A stretch of DNA of 64,000 nt from Enterococcus sulfureus ATCC 49903 (GCF_000407605.1 NZ_ASWO01000005.1:62001-126000), one strand, 5' to 3'. Counted from the first letter of the stretch, positions 25,762 through 33,598 are shown. The notes: generated by a model from the sequence alone, not told the origin. Made by a program: numbers and translations.

Positions 25762-25864
25762 TGTTATAATAGAGGTAGTTAAATAAGCAGCTATCTGACT
25801 ATGAATAATAGAGGATATAAGAGTTTCATCATTGAGTTGATGGGTTCTTGTATCCTCTTTTTTT
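25762..25864 (+). ncRNA. Extended -10 promoter and short leader RNA or attenuator
   Basis: TGTTATAAT at 25762-25770 is an extended -10 promoter element. A transcript from it would meet a 13-bp hairpin (25810-25822 with 25846-25858) followed by seven T residues, 39 bp before the next gene. This would yield an RNA of about 85-90 nt or an attenuated leader for the late genes. The hairpin may simply end the upstream operon, but the strong promoter just before it argues for more. Confidence 0.5.
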
Positions 25865-25902
25865 ACGTTTGCATGGAAATCTTGACAGTTTGGGGGAAAT
25901 GT

Positions 25903-26361
25903 ATGGATAAGTTTGATTTAGAGCAGTATTTAAACCTAGCTGCAAAGATTGACGAACTGGAGCAGCGCAAGCATGAAACACGTTTAGCCATGTACGATCA
26001 AACACTAGCTACTCATATTGCTTATGACGAGTTAGGCATACATACCAAAGCGCCTAAGATTGAGTATATCGTGTCTGATAATGTAACAGCTTGTGAGTTG
26101 ATAGAGGAGCGAATAGCACGCCTAAAGGATAAGCAGAAGTATTTTATCCGGTTTGTGCATACATTGCCTAAAATCGAACGTGAGAGCCTTTTAAATGGTA
26201 CTGCAAACGAGTTACTACAGGAAAAAGCGCTTGATGAAATATACGAGATCGAGACGGCTATTTGTTTCAAGTATGGATATAAGCCACCTATCGAACGCAT
26301 ACAGGTTTCTGACGATCCGTTGGAAGAATTAGATTTGATGATTGAGGTGTTTTCAGCATGA
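25903..26361 (+). CDS. Putative late regulator of the island (unknown, 152 aa)
   Basis: A 152-residue helical protein starting MDKFDLEQYLNLAAKIDELE, with a sigma-region-4-like or RinA/ArpU-like arrangement (PKIERESLLNGTANELLQEKALDEI) near residues 85-110. In phages, ArpU/RinA-type activators sit just before the packaging genes, as this gene does, but the similarity is weak and the assignment tentative. I use ATG 25903, which has a GGGGGAA site; the longer frame would begin before the leader hairpin. ATGA overlap with the next gene. Confidence 0.6.
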   Translation: MDKFDLEQYLNLAAKIDELEQRKHETRLAMYDQTLATHIAYDELGIHTKAPKIEYIVSDNVTACELIEERIARLKDKQKYFIRFVHTLPKIERESLLNGTANELLQEKALDEIYEIETAICFKYGYKPPIERIQVSDDPLEELDLMIEVFSA

Positions 26362-26966
26362 GTGATTACATTGATATGCCTATACGGTTGAAATGGTTCT
26401 TTGCCCACTGGAAAGGGTATGTAGTCAATCGTGAGTGGTTGAGTAAAAGAGAACGATATGCAGCACTGATTTTCTTTAAAGGTCTGAAACAACTAGATCA
26501 AGAAGAACTCATATTTTTAAGAGAAAAGTACTATACTGACAGACCGGCGCAAGAGAACTTTTCAACTGGAATATCAAAAACTTATCTCCAATATTCTGAT
26601 GAAGTAATGGCAATGAAATCAGATATGAGTATCAGAGAGTACAGGAAAAAACGTGTAAGAATCGAAAAGAAATTAGAAATGGTATTGCACAAAGTAAAAG
26701 AAGAACAAAAAGAGTATGTAACGAATCAAGCCGAGGAATTTAAGCTAAAAGCCGGAAAATTGTATTTGAAGTCTTTCCAGTTGAGCGTATTAGGTAGAGT
26801 ATTGCCGGAATATGTTTTGACGCAAGACGGTACACAAGCGAAAGTGTTCCAGAAAGATGATGAATTGGCCAGAAGATTTGTTTCTAAGCTAGGTATGGAA
26901 AAAGAACCAATAAAAGAAAACAGATACGATTATGATTATGAATGTATTGTTAATTGGGAAATTTAG
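26358..26966 (+). CDS. Island protein of unknown function (202 aa)
   Basis: A basic, helical 202-residue protein starting MSDYIDMPIRLKWFFAHWKG. A charged central segment (about residues 90-135) could form a coiled coil. It overlaps the preceding gene by ATGA and lies 15 bp before the terminase-like gene. No family is recognised. Confidence 0.7.
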   Translation: MSDYIDMPIRLKWFFAHWKGYVVNREWLSKRERYAALIFFKGLKQLDQEELIFLREKYYTDRPAQENFSTGISKTYLQYSDEVMAMKSDMSIREYRKKRVRIEKKLEMVLHKVKEEQKEYVTNQAEEFKLKAGKLYLKSFQLSVLGRVLPEYVLTQDGTQAKVFQKDDELARRFVSKLGMEKEPIKENRYDYDYECIVNWEI

Positions 26967-26981
26967 AAAGGAGGTTTTACA

Positions 26982-27350
26982 ATGGCAGAGTTAAATATCA
27001 GACAAGAGAAATTCATGAACGCTTTACTAGAAACGGCATCAATGGAAGCAGCTTCTAAGAAAGCCGGCATTTCACGTCAAACAGGTTACAAGTATATGAA
27101 AGATCCAGTGTTTCTTGCAGCGTATCGAAGTTTACGGCGTGATGCTATGCAGCAAGTGACGGAAAGTCTAAGAAAAGCTTCACTGGAAGCGGTAGTTGTC
27201 CTAAAAGAAGTCATGAACAATTCAGAAGCGCCGGCATCATCTAGGGTATCTAGTGCTAGAAACGTGCTTGATTTGACCTATAGAGCATTTGAATTAGATG
27301 ACCTAGCGGAAGAAATAGATAAGATCAAAGAACAGTTGGAAGATGTGTAA
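26982..27350 (+). CDS. Terminase small subunit-like protein
   Basis: A 122-residue protein with an N-terminal helix-turn-helix (MEAASKKAGISRQTGYKYM near residues 20-38) and a helical oligomerisation part, the pattern of phage small terminases of the phBC6A51/Terminase_2 type. In PICIs such a protein replaces helper TerS so that the helper large terminase packages satellite DNA from the satellite pac site. No large terminase is encoded here, which fits. A strong AAAGGAGG site precedes it. Confidence 0.8.
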   Translation: MAELNIRQEKFMNALLETASMEAASKKAGISRQTGYKYMKDPVFLAAYRSLRRDAMQQVTESLRKASLEAVVVLKEVMNNSEAPASSRVSSARNVLDLTYRAFELDDLAEEIDKIKEQLEDV

Positions 27351-27389
27351 AATTGCTTATCCTGATATTTCTGAGGTCCTAAAAAGGAA

Positions 27390-27659
27390 GTGAACATACT
27401 GAAGCTAAAAACAGATATACAAAAAATTAAAAAGCGTATGCAATTAAAATACTCCAATGAATTTGAGGTAATGCTAGGAGTTGAATTGTATCTATACGGT
27501 GTAAAAAGAATCATGGAGTTTGACGAATCTGTTTTATACATTGTTAGCCCAGAACGAGTAAGCGAACCAATGAAACGGCAAGCGTTGGCAGAATATGACA
27601 GGAATAGAAATATTTCTGGTCAAACTATCCAAAAGATTTACGAGGAGTATAAATCATGA
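27390..27659 (+). CDS. Island protein of unknown function (89 aa)
   Basis: An 89-residue protein translated as MNILKLKTDIQKIKK if GTG 27390 is used. The start is uncertain: AAAAAGGA lies only a few bases upstream, so CTG 27399 or ATG 27438 are possible. It overlaps the next gene by 4 nt. Not recognised. Confidence 0.6.
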   Translation: MNILKLKTDIQKIKKRMQLKYSNEFEVMLGVELYLYGVKRIMEFDESVLYIVSPERVSEPMKRQALAEYDRNRNISGQTIQKIYEEYKS

Positions 27660-27850
27660 ACCTTTATACAATGCGAACCCAGAAAAAGAAATTGGAACAG
27701 CTACTAAAGAAACGTGAACGCCAAAAGGCTAAACCGGTGTTTATAACTGATCGAGAAGCACGAGAATTTGACTTTGATAGCTTGCCAAGTGATACGGTTA
27801 TTATTATTGACGATATATTAGAAGAGGAGAATGGATATGACAACAATTAA
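27656..27850 (+). CDS. Small charged island protein, unknown (64 aa)
   Basis: A 64-residue protein with a basic N-terminal half (KKKLEQLLKKRERQKAK) and an acidic C-terminal half ending IIIDDILEEENG. It is coupled to its neighbours by overlaps at both ends. Function unknown. Confidence 0.6.
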   Translation: MNLYTMRTQKKKLEQLLKKRERQKAKPVFITDREAREFDFDSLPSDTVIIIDDILEEENGYDNN

Positions 27851-28415
27851 ATTAATGTTACCAGAATTATATGAGGAAAGAAAAAAACTTGCCACACGTA
27901 AAAATGAACTAGAAACTACGATTGAGGATAAAAGCAGAGAGCTATCTAACTTAAAAGCCGAGTATCAAAAAATCTTAGCTAACAATTTTGATGATCCACA
28001 ATTAGAAAAAAATTATGACTTACAAGAAAAGGCTAAAAAATCAATCAACATGAGTAAGCAGAAGTTACATGGCGTGCAGTCTCTTTCTAATCAAGGCTTA
28101 CAGAAAAAAGCGTTAGAAGTGCTAAAACATGATATGCAAACTATTTTTAATGAACGTGTAGCAGAAGTTAAAGAATTGATTTTGAACACTGAGACTTTAA
28201 GAGCGAAAGTACGAGAAGCAGAACGTCAAGAAGGTTTAAAAAGCATTGAGCTTACAAGCGAAAGTTCAGAATATAGTCGCTTAGTCGATTTGTATGAACT
28301 AGACAAAGCTTTCAGACATGAATTAAGTCAAGAACCTTATTCGCTCTATAAACATCTAAGCAGCGTAACGTTTAATGAAGCCAGAAGACAATTAAAAAAC
28401 GAGGGAGCGATTTAA
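27837..28415 (+). CDS. Coiled-coil island protein, unknown (192 aa)
   Basis: A highly helical 192-residue protein. Residues about 10-60 and 95-145 have strong coiled-coil character (ERKKLATRKNELETTIEDK). I prefer ATG 27837 to ATG 27831 because GAAGAGGAG then has normal spacing. It lies in the late block between the TerS-like and tape measure genes, where scaffold, capsid-size or tail-chaperone functions are found in phages and satellites, but no homology is visible. Confidence 0.65.
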   Translation: MTTIKLMLPELYEERKKLATRKNELETTIEDKSRELSNLKAEYQKILANNFDDPQLEKNYDLQEKAKKSINMSKQKLHGVQSLSNQGLQKKALEVLKHDMQTIFNERVAEVKELILNTETLRAKVREAERQEGLKSIELTSESSEYSRLVDLYELDKAFRHELSQEPYSLYKHLSSVTFNEARRQLKNEGAI

Positions 28416-28417
28416 CT

Positions 28418-28600
28418 ATGTATGAAGAAATGTATAACGGACTGAGAAAAGCAGTTCTGGAAAGTGGAGATGATTTATCCAAAGAAATTGTGAATAGGTT
28501 TGACAAGATCGCCGAGAAATACAAAGAAGAACCACAACAAAAAACCGAGAAAAAAGTATCTGTTTCTGAATTAGCTAGAGCCAACAGAATTGTAAAATGA
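28418..28600 (+). CDS. Small island protein, unknown (60 aa)
   Basis: A 60-residue charged helical protein starting MYEEMYNGLRKAVLES, with a GAGGGAG site and 2 bp after the coiled-coil gene. Not recognised. Confidence 0.6.
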   Translation: MYEEMYNGLRKAVLESGDDLSKEIVNRFDKIAEKYKEEPQQKTEKKVSVSELARANRIVK

Positions 28601-28611
28601 GGAGGGACTAA

Positions 28612-28896
28612 ATGGCCTACCAATATAATTTAGAAGATGCCAAGCAAGCGGCACGAGATTATTTTTCAGATAAGTTAGATGTGTATGTAAGTAATCTGCT
28701 TTCTATGAGTAAATCACAATTAAAGAAAACTATTCTAGAAACGGAAGAAAGAGCCGTGAGGAATGAAAGTGATGAACTGTCTTACGTTAATCTAGTGATC
28801 GCCCAATATGTGTATCGTGAGCGGTTCAATCGAGAAGTATATCTGACTAAGACTAGCTTAAAAGGTGTTACAGAACGTTTTCAAGGACTGCCTTAA
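28612..28896 (+). CDS. Island protein just upstream of the tape measure gene (94 aa)
   Basis: A 94-residue helical protein starting MAYQYNLEDAKQAARDYF, with a GAGGAGGG site. In siphophages the genes immediately before the tape measure encode tail assembly chaperones. This position is suggestive, but no similarity or frameshift signal is evident. Confidence 0.65.
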   Translation: MAYQYNLEDAKQAARDYFSDKLDVYVSNLLSMSKSQLKKTILETEERAVRNESDELSYVNLVIAQYVYRERFNREVYLTKTSLKGVTERFQGLP

Positions 28897-28972
28897 CGGT
28901 GGTCTTTGATTTCAATTAGGTTTATCCGCTAATAGCGAGTAAATAAATAAAAATAGGAAAGGGGGAATATAA

Positions 28973-31861
28973 ATGGAGACATTCGAGGTACAAGCGGTAC
29001 TTTCAGCAATAGATAAAAATTTTACTAGCGTTATGAAAGAAGTTCAAAAATTGACTGATGCAACCACGAAAACGGCAGACAATGCCAGTAAGAACCTTGG
29101 TAAAATGAACGATAGCGCAAAAAGAGGCCTTCCTTCAATTGGAAACGTTGTAAAAGGTCTTGGATTGTTCAAAGTAGCTGATGCCGGTATAAATGCCGTT
29201 AAAAATTCGCTTGGTGGTGCTATTGAACGGTTTGATAAGTTGTCACAGTTTCCAAAAGTATTGGAAGCATTAGGGGCAAGTACGAGTGACGCAGCAGACG
29301 CAACAAACATACTAAAAAAAGGTATTGACGGTTTGCCAACGACTTTACAAGATGCGTCATCAACGGCCCAACAAATGTTTTCCGTGTTTAAAGACGGTAA
29401 AAAGGCGGCTAACACTACAATCGCTTTAAATAATGCTTTACTTGCTTCTGGAGCTTCTGGAGATGCAGCGGCACGAGCAACAGATCAATATTTGAAAATA
29501 TTGCGCACTGGTAAGGTAGATTTAGATAGCTACGGATCATTACAAGAAAACATGAGTGTAGGGCTAGATAAATTAGCCGCCAAGTTTGGTTTTACCGGAG
29601 CAAGCGCCCAAAATGATTTATACAAGGCGTTACAGAGTGGAAAAGTTACCATAGACGATTTTAACCAAGGTTTATACGATATTCAAGGAGGATTAGGAGG
29701 AACGGCAGAAATTGCCAAGAAGTCCACCGAGGGTATTGGAACATCTATGAAAAATATCGGTACGGCTATTACTACTGGTTTAGCTAACTCGATAAAAACA
29801 ATTAATGACACGTTAAAAAAACAAGGCTTTGACAACATCTTTGAAATGTTGAATAAGGTAAAAGGTGCTATATCAGAAGGGTTTAATTCGTTCAATGCAG
29901 CGTTGCCAGATATTCTAGAAAAACTAGGTAAAGCAATTAAATTTGTAGGAGATAACGCCGACTGGATTATCCCAATATTATCTGGTGTGGCGAGTAGTTT
30001 TGTGGCTTTTAGTGCTGCCGAGAAGTCAATAAAGGTTATAACCGGTATAAAAGAAGCTTTTGCCGAGTTCAAAGGTATAAGTTCATTAATTGGAATGATT
30101 GGACCAGTCGGTTGGATTGCCATTGGAATTGGAGCGATCGTTGCAGCCGGTGTGTTGCTTTATAAAAATTGGGATACTGTAAAAGAATTTGCGGACAAAG
30201 TGTGGTCTGGTGTTAAAGATGTTATTGGTGGTGCTGCTGATTGGGTAACCGAGAAGTGGGAAGGTACTAAATCATTCTTCAATGGCATTTGGGACAATGT
30301 AACGAGTACGACAAAAAGCGCTTGGGATGGCGTGAGTTCTACTGTTTCAGATTCAGCACAAAAAACGAAAGACGATTGGGCAAGTATTACTTCATTCTTT
30401 AGCGGTATCTGGGATAGTATCAAACAAACCGTGGATGATGTTTCATCTACTATAAAATCGACATTTAATGCAGTAGTGGATGATGTGAAAGCAAAATGGG
30501 AGACTGTTACGAATTTCTTTAAAGGTATTTGGGACTCTGTAACTGAAGGAGTAACGAATTTTATTTCGATAGTTACCGAAAAGTTTAACTTTGTTAAATC
30601 GTTATTCTCACCACTAATCACTGCATTGTCGAATATTAAAGGCTACTTCATGGTCGCTGCACATAATGCGATTGTAGGAATGGTCGATATTTTCAAATCT
30701 GGGTTTACTATCTTGAAAAACGTTGTATTGGCTCCAGTCTTGTTTATCGCTAGTTTAATTTCTGGCGGATGGGACGAAGCAGTAAACAACATGAAAGCAG
30801 TTTGGGAGAACATTGTAACTGCATTTAAAGATATCTGGATCAACATTCAATTTATCTTTATTTCAACTATTACTGCAATTAAAAATACATTAAATGCAGC
30901 ATGGAACGGTATTTTTATATCAGCTCAAAAAGTGTGGACTCAAATCCAGTTGTTCTTTACGAATTTATGGATCAGCATTACAACAAGTATCAAAACAGCT
31001 TGGATCGATGTGAAGTTATTCTTTACAAACTTATGGATTGATATTATTTATGGTGTTCAAACCGCATGGACGAATATTCAAACCTTCGTAACAGATACGA
31101 TCGCGAATACCATTCAAGGTGCAAAAGACTTGTGGAACGCATTTACAACGTTCTTGAGTGATTTGTGGACAGGTATCAAAACAACTGTATCTAGTTCAGT
31201 TACGCAAACAAAAACAGATACGATCAATACTTGGGATAGTCTGATTCAATGGGGGAAAGATACATGGAATGGATTTACAACATTCTTATCTACAACTTGG
31301 GATAACATCGTAAACGGTGCAAAACAAGCTTGGGACAATATGACGCAAGGTATATCTGATGCTATCCAAACAGTCAAAGATACCTTTGATAAACTACGAG
31401 AGATCGATCTATTTGAGATTGGCAAGAATATCATTGATGGCTTGGTGAATGGGATTAAAGAGAAAGCTCAAGCGGTAAAAGATGCAGTAAAGGATGTTGC
31501 GAGCAGTATTACTGATAAAGTGCAAAAGATTCTACACATTGCCTCCCCTTCTAAAGTGATGAAGAAAATGGGCGGTTTCACTGCTGAAGGTTTGGCCATT
31601 GGTATTGCAGACGGTGCAAATAGTGTTTCTAAAGCTTCTGATTTACTTGCACAAGCAGCACAACCAGATTTAGACATGTCCGCAAGTTTGGCAAATATGA
31701 ATGGATCCATGAGCAGTACAATCCAACACGAAGTTAACATGGGCAAAGCGAAACAAAGTGCAACGTTTAATGTCAATCTAGGCAATCAACAATTTACTGC
31801 ATTTGTAGACGATATTAGTCAAGCAATGGGGAACAATGCAGAAATCAATTTAGCTTTTTAA
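28973..31861 (+). CDS. Phage tail tape measure protein
   Basis: A complete 962-residue tape measure protein. The N-terminal tape measure domain (about residues 75-275) contains RFDKLSQFPKVLEALGAS and GLYDIQGGLGGTAEIAKKS. Hydrophobic segments lie at 331-349 and 371-397. Residues 400-790 hold Trp-anchored repeats such as FFSGIWDSI and FFTNLWISI. The conserved C terminus has ILHIASPSKVMKKMGG followed by TAEGLAIGI. In siphophages this protein sets tail length and aids DNA injection. From the known rule of about 0.15 nm per residue, a tail of roughly 145 nm would be expected. It has a strong AGGAAAGGGGG site and no other recognised tail gene beside it. Confidence 0.93.
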   Translation: METFEVQAVLSAIDKNFTSVMKEVQKLTDATTKTADNASKNLGKMNDSAKRGLPSIGNVVKGLGLFKVADAGINAVKNSLGGAIERFDKLSQFPKVLEALGASTSDAADATNILKKGIDGLPTTLQDASSTAQQMFSVFKDGKKAANTTIALNNALLASGASGDAAARATDQYLKILRTGKVDLDSYGSLQENMSVGLDKLAAKFGFTGASAQNDLYKALQSGKVTIDDFNQGLYDIQGGLGGTAEIAKKSTEGIGTSMKNIGTAITTGLANSIKTINDTLKKQGFDNIFEMLNKVKGAISEGFNSFNAALPDILEKLGKAIKFVGDNADWIIPILSGVASSFVAFSAAEKSIKVITGIKEAFAEFKGISSLIGMIGPVGWIAIGIGAIVAAGVLLYKNWDTVKEFADKVWSGVKDVIGGAADWVTEKWEGTKSFFNGIWDNVTSTTKSAWDGVSSTVSDSAQKTKDDWASITSFFSGIWDSIKQTVDDVSSTIKSTFNAVVDDVKAKWETVTNFFKGIWDSVTEGVTNFISIVTEKFNFVKSLFSPLITALSNIKGYFMVAAHNAIVGMVDIFKSGFTILKNVVLAPVLFIASLISGGWDEAVNNMKAVWENIVTAFKDIWINIQFIFISTITAIKNTLNAAWNGIFISAQKVWTQIQLFFTNLWISITTSIKTAWIDVKLFFTNLWIDIIYGVQTAWTNIQTFVTDTIANTIQGAKDLWNAFTTFLSDLWTGIKTTVSSSVTQTKTDTINTWDSLIQWGKDTWNGFTTFLSTTWDNIVNGAKQAWDNMTQGISDAIQTVKDTFDKLREIDLFEIGKNIIDGLVNGIKEKAQAVKDAVKDVASSITDKVQKILHIASPSKVMKKMGGFTAEGLAIGIADGANSVSKASDLLAQAAQPDLDMSASLANMNGSMSSTIQHEVNMGKAKQSATFNVNLGNQQFTAFVDDISQAMGNNAEINLAF

Positions 31862-31869
31862 ACACAAAT

Positions 31870-31904
31870 AAAGTCACTTTCTATAACAGAAAGTGGCTTT
31901 TATA
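31870..31904 (+). terminator. Terminator after the tape measure gene
   Basis: A 13-bp stem (AAAGTCACTTTCT with AGAAAGTGGCTTT, one wobble) and T run lie 9 bp after the tape measure stop. It resembles the hairpin at 32519-32559. Confidence 0.8.
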
Positions 31905-31913
31905 GGTTATTAG

Positions 31914-31942
31914 TTTCCTTATTTTTTAATAAGCGATATACT
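31914..31942 (+). promoter_or_regulatory. Possible promoter of the DUF308 cassette
   Basis: TTTCCT and TATACT are 17 bp apart, between the tape measure terminator and the membrane-protein gene. The -35 is weak. Confidence 0.4.
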
Positions 31943-31970
31943 TATTTCAGATACAGAAAGGATGATTGAC

Positions 31971-32489
31971 ATGGAAAAAAGAAATAGTTTTAGTTGGCCC
32001 TATTTTATAATGGGCGTATTGTTTGTACTGGTTTCTCTATTTGCGTTTCAAGATCCAACAGGTAGTCTAGCAGCAATTGTTTATTTATTTGCAACATTAG
32101 CTATTGTAAAAGGTGTTTTTGAATTATTCTTTAGACGTAAATTACATGAATTTACAAATCAAAAATCGACTTTACTAATCGTTTTAGGTGTTTTTGATTT
32201 GATTATTGGTATTTTCCTGTTCTTTAACGTAGAGATCGGACTACTAGCTTTACCTTTTATCTTTGCTATCTGGTTTATTGTAGATTCTGTTATCAACTTA
32301 GCGGAAGCAGATATTTTCAAAAGTGCTAGTAAAGGTTATTACTGGTTTGTAGTTATTTTGAATATTATCGGAATCATCTTAGGAGTTATGCTACTGTTCA
32401 ATCCACTTGTTTCTGCATTTACATTAGCATTTTTAGTAGGTTTCTACTTAATGATGATCGGTATTTCTTTAATTGTTTTTGCGTTTTAA
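31971..32489 (+). CDS. DUF308 (HdeD-like) membrane protein
   Basis: A 172-residue protein with six hydrophobic helices in three pairs, matching the DUF308/HdeD family, linked in some bacteria to acid or envelope stress. I use ATG 31971 because AGAAAGGA ends 8-9 nt upstream; ATG 31962 overlaps that site. It lies inside the island between the tape measure terminator and a second, related hairpin, so it is probably a cargo cassette (moron) with its own transcription rather than part of the phage-like machinery. Function in the satellite is unknown. Confidence 0.8.
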   Translation: MEKRNSFSWPYFIMGVLFVLVSLFAFQDPTGSLAAIVYLFATLAIVKGVFELFFRRKLHEFTNQKSTLLIVLGVFDLIIGIFLFFNVEIGLLALPFIFAIWFIVDSVINLAEADIFKSASKGYYWFVVILNIIGIILGVMLLFNPLVSAFTLAFLVGFYLMMIGISLIVFAF

Positions 32490-32518
32490 TCAATAAAAAT
32501 ATATTTTGTTAGAGTTAC

Positions 32519-32561
32519 AAGTCATTTTCTACTATTAGACCATTAGAAAGTGACTTTTTCA
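32519..32561 (+). terminator. Terminator after the DUF308 cassette
   Basis: AAGTCATTTTCTA pairs with TAGAAAGTGACTT around a 12-nt loop and is followed by T residues. The stem is nearly the same as that of the hairpin at 31870-31900. Confidence 0.75.
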
Positions 32562-32572
32562 TTGTTAAATTA

Positions 32573-32583
32573 CTCCCCAAGCG
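32573..32583 (-). repeat. Inverted third copy of the CGCTTGGGGAG motif
   Basis: CTCCCCAAGCG is the complement of the 11-bp core of the repeats at 19615-19625 and 20677-20687. It lies 14 bp before the right arm-type repeat, suggesting a role in recombination or island regulation. Confidence 0.6.
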
Positions 32584-32596
32584 CAATGAGATTTAG

Positions 32597-32618
32597 TAAC
32601 CCACACACTAACCCACAT
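32597..32618 (+). repeat. Right arm-type repeat pair (2 x TAACCCACA)
   Basis: Two TAACCCACA copies, differing from the left pair (18424-18445) by one spacer base and in the same orientation, lie 99 bp inside attR. In the circular island both pairs would flank the attP core. Confidence 0.7.
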
Positions 32619-32717
32619 ATAGTTGATAAGATATGCGATTATATGATGTAGGTACGTTGTTGTTATGATTTAAAATACCGTTATGACAGGCTTTATAATT
32701 CTTTGAAAGTCATACGT

Positions 32718-32772
32718 CATTCATGGCCGAAGAAGAAGCTGAATAATAATTACTAGGAGAAACCTTGATACA
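32718..32772 (+). repeat. attR of the island (55-bp direct repeat)
   Basis: This is an exact copy of 18340-18394: the last DUF1292 codons, its stop and the start of its terminator hairpin, without the rest of the gene. The hairpin and T run continue to 32793 with two mismatches to the left copy. Confidence 0.93.
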
Positions 32773-32793
32773 AAAGAGTTTCTCCTTTTTTTG

Positions 32794-33132
32794 TCTTCTT
32801 GAATTCATTGTACGGTAGAAAGTATAAATTATTTATCAAATACGCTATTTTTTTGTAGTTAAGTTCATTTTTTTTGAAAAATCGAAAAGAAAATGAGCAA
32901 AATACATTGAATGATAACGATATCTATTTTATTTGTTTTATAAAGCTTGATGGGAGAGTATCTATTGGTCTCTCATCAAAAAAAAACTACATTTAAAATA
33001 ACGAATGCTATCTGTGAAACAACTATCAATCATACATTTACGTAAGACTTTACTATTAAATTTCAATTGTTATAGTATACTCGAATAGGGTAAGATGCTA
33101 AGAAACATGCAATAAGAGAGGAATGTGAAGAC
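32794..33132. other. Intergenic region right of the island
   Basis: About 340 bp of AT-rich DNA with no supported gene. A hairpin TTGATG...CATCAA (32947-32979) is followed by A rather than T residues on the plus strand, so it is not a plus-strand terminator. TATACT at 33076-33081 may be the -10 for the following gene. Confidence 0.5.
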
Positions 33133-33486
33133 ATGGAGACAACTGTCTTTCGGTTTGATAAAGTCGCTGTTTCAGATGGATCAATCAATCAGCAGGTCGA
33201 ACAATATTTGGAAAAAATAAGTGAAGGCACTCAGTATTTAGATGATGGGGACAACGTCAAAGCGATGGCCGTGTTAAAAGAAATTAATTACAGTTTAAAT
33301 GTTGAATGCAATGAGTATACGAAAGCTACTTTTTCAAAAGATCTTATTTTTACGTCAAATTTAAAAAATCGTTATTGCAATGGAATTTTTAAAGCCAAAT
33401 TCGATCAAAAACAATGGAAAAATCCTCAAACGTTACGTCGAAATTTTCTTGAGATCTATCGACATATGTTTGATATCAATCACTGA
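33133..33486 (+). CDS. Hypothetical protein (117 aa)
   Basis: A 117-residue soluble protein starting METTVFRFDKVAVSDGS, unrecognised. It ends NFLEIYRHMFDINH and looks helical in the C-terminal half. It has a GAGAGGAA site and stands alone, with a perfect terminator directly after it. Base composition matches the host and it lies outside the att sites, so it is chromosomal. Confidence 0.75.
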   Translation: METTVFRFDKVAVSDGSINQQVEQYLEKISEGTQYLDDGDNVKAMAVLKEINYSLNVECNEYTKATFSKDLIFTSNLKNRYCNGIFKAKFDQKQWKNPQTLRRNFLEIYRHMFDINH

Positions 33487-33526
33487 GAAATAGACCGATC
33501 ACATCATGTGATCGGTCTATTTCTTT
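33487..33526 (+). terminator. Terminator after the hypothetical gene
   Basis: A perfect 16-bp stem (GAAATAGACCGATCAC with its complement) and 5-nt loop overlaps the end of the gene and is followed by a short T-rich tail. Confidence 0.85.
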
Positions 33527-33569
33527 GGCTATGTTCTATTGCTTTCTTTTGAGTTAAAAAGCAAAATTT

Positions 33570-33598
33570 TTGCCAAAATTTCACAAACACGATAGTCT
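33570..33598 (+). promoter_or_regulatory. Predicted promoter for the small ORF / SDR unit
   Basis: TTGCCA and TAGTCT, 17 bp apart, precede a 30-codon ORF and the SDR gene. Confidence 0.5.

Larger units (their letters stand above)
18340..32772. mobile_element. Phage-inducible chromosomal island (phage satellite) with its own tape measure gene
   Basis: About 14.4 kb lies between identical 55-bp att repeats. Gene order from the left is integrase, repressor, divergent excisionase-like gene, six tiny genes, primase-polymerase, SF3 helicase, iteron origin, three unknown genes, a promoter with leader hairpin, a late block with TerS-like protein and tape measure protein, and a DUF308 membrane-protein cassette. 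Capsid, portal, large terminase, lysis and conjugation genes are absent, which excludes a full prophage or a conjugative element. This layout matches Gram-positive PICIs apart from the tape measure gene. A decayed prophage that kept only a tail gene is the alternative, but all genes look intact. Confidence 0.85.

Noticed and set aside
18340-32772. Complete prophage
   Set aside because: TerS-like and tape measure genes exist, but no large terminase, portal, capsid, tail tube, fibre or lysis genes are found in about 14.4 kb.
18340-32772. Integrative conjugative or mobilisable element
   Set aside because: No relaxase, coupling protein or secretion genes are present. The replication and TerS-like genes fit a phage satellite instead.
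32947-32979. Hairpin as a plus-strand terminator
   Set aside because: The stem is followed by A residues, not T, on the plus strand.
33487-33523. Long perfect inverted repeat as a transposon end
   Set aside because: It overlaps a stop codon and has terminator form; there is no transposase or target duplication nearby.
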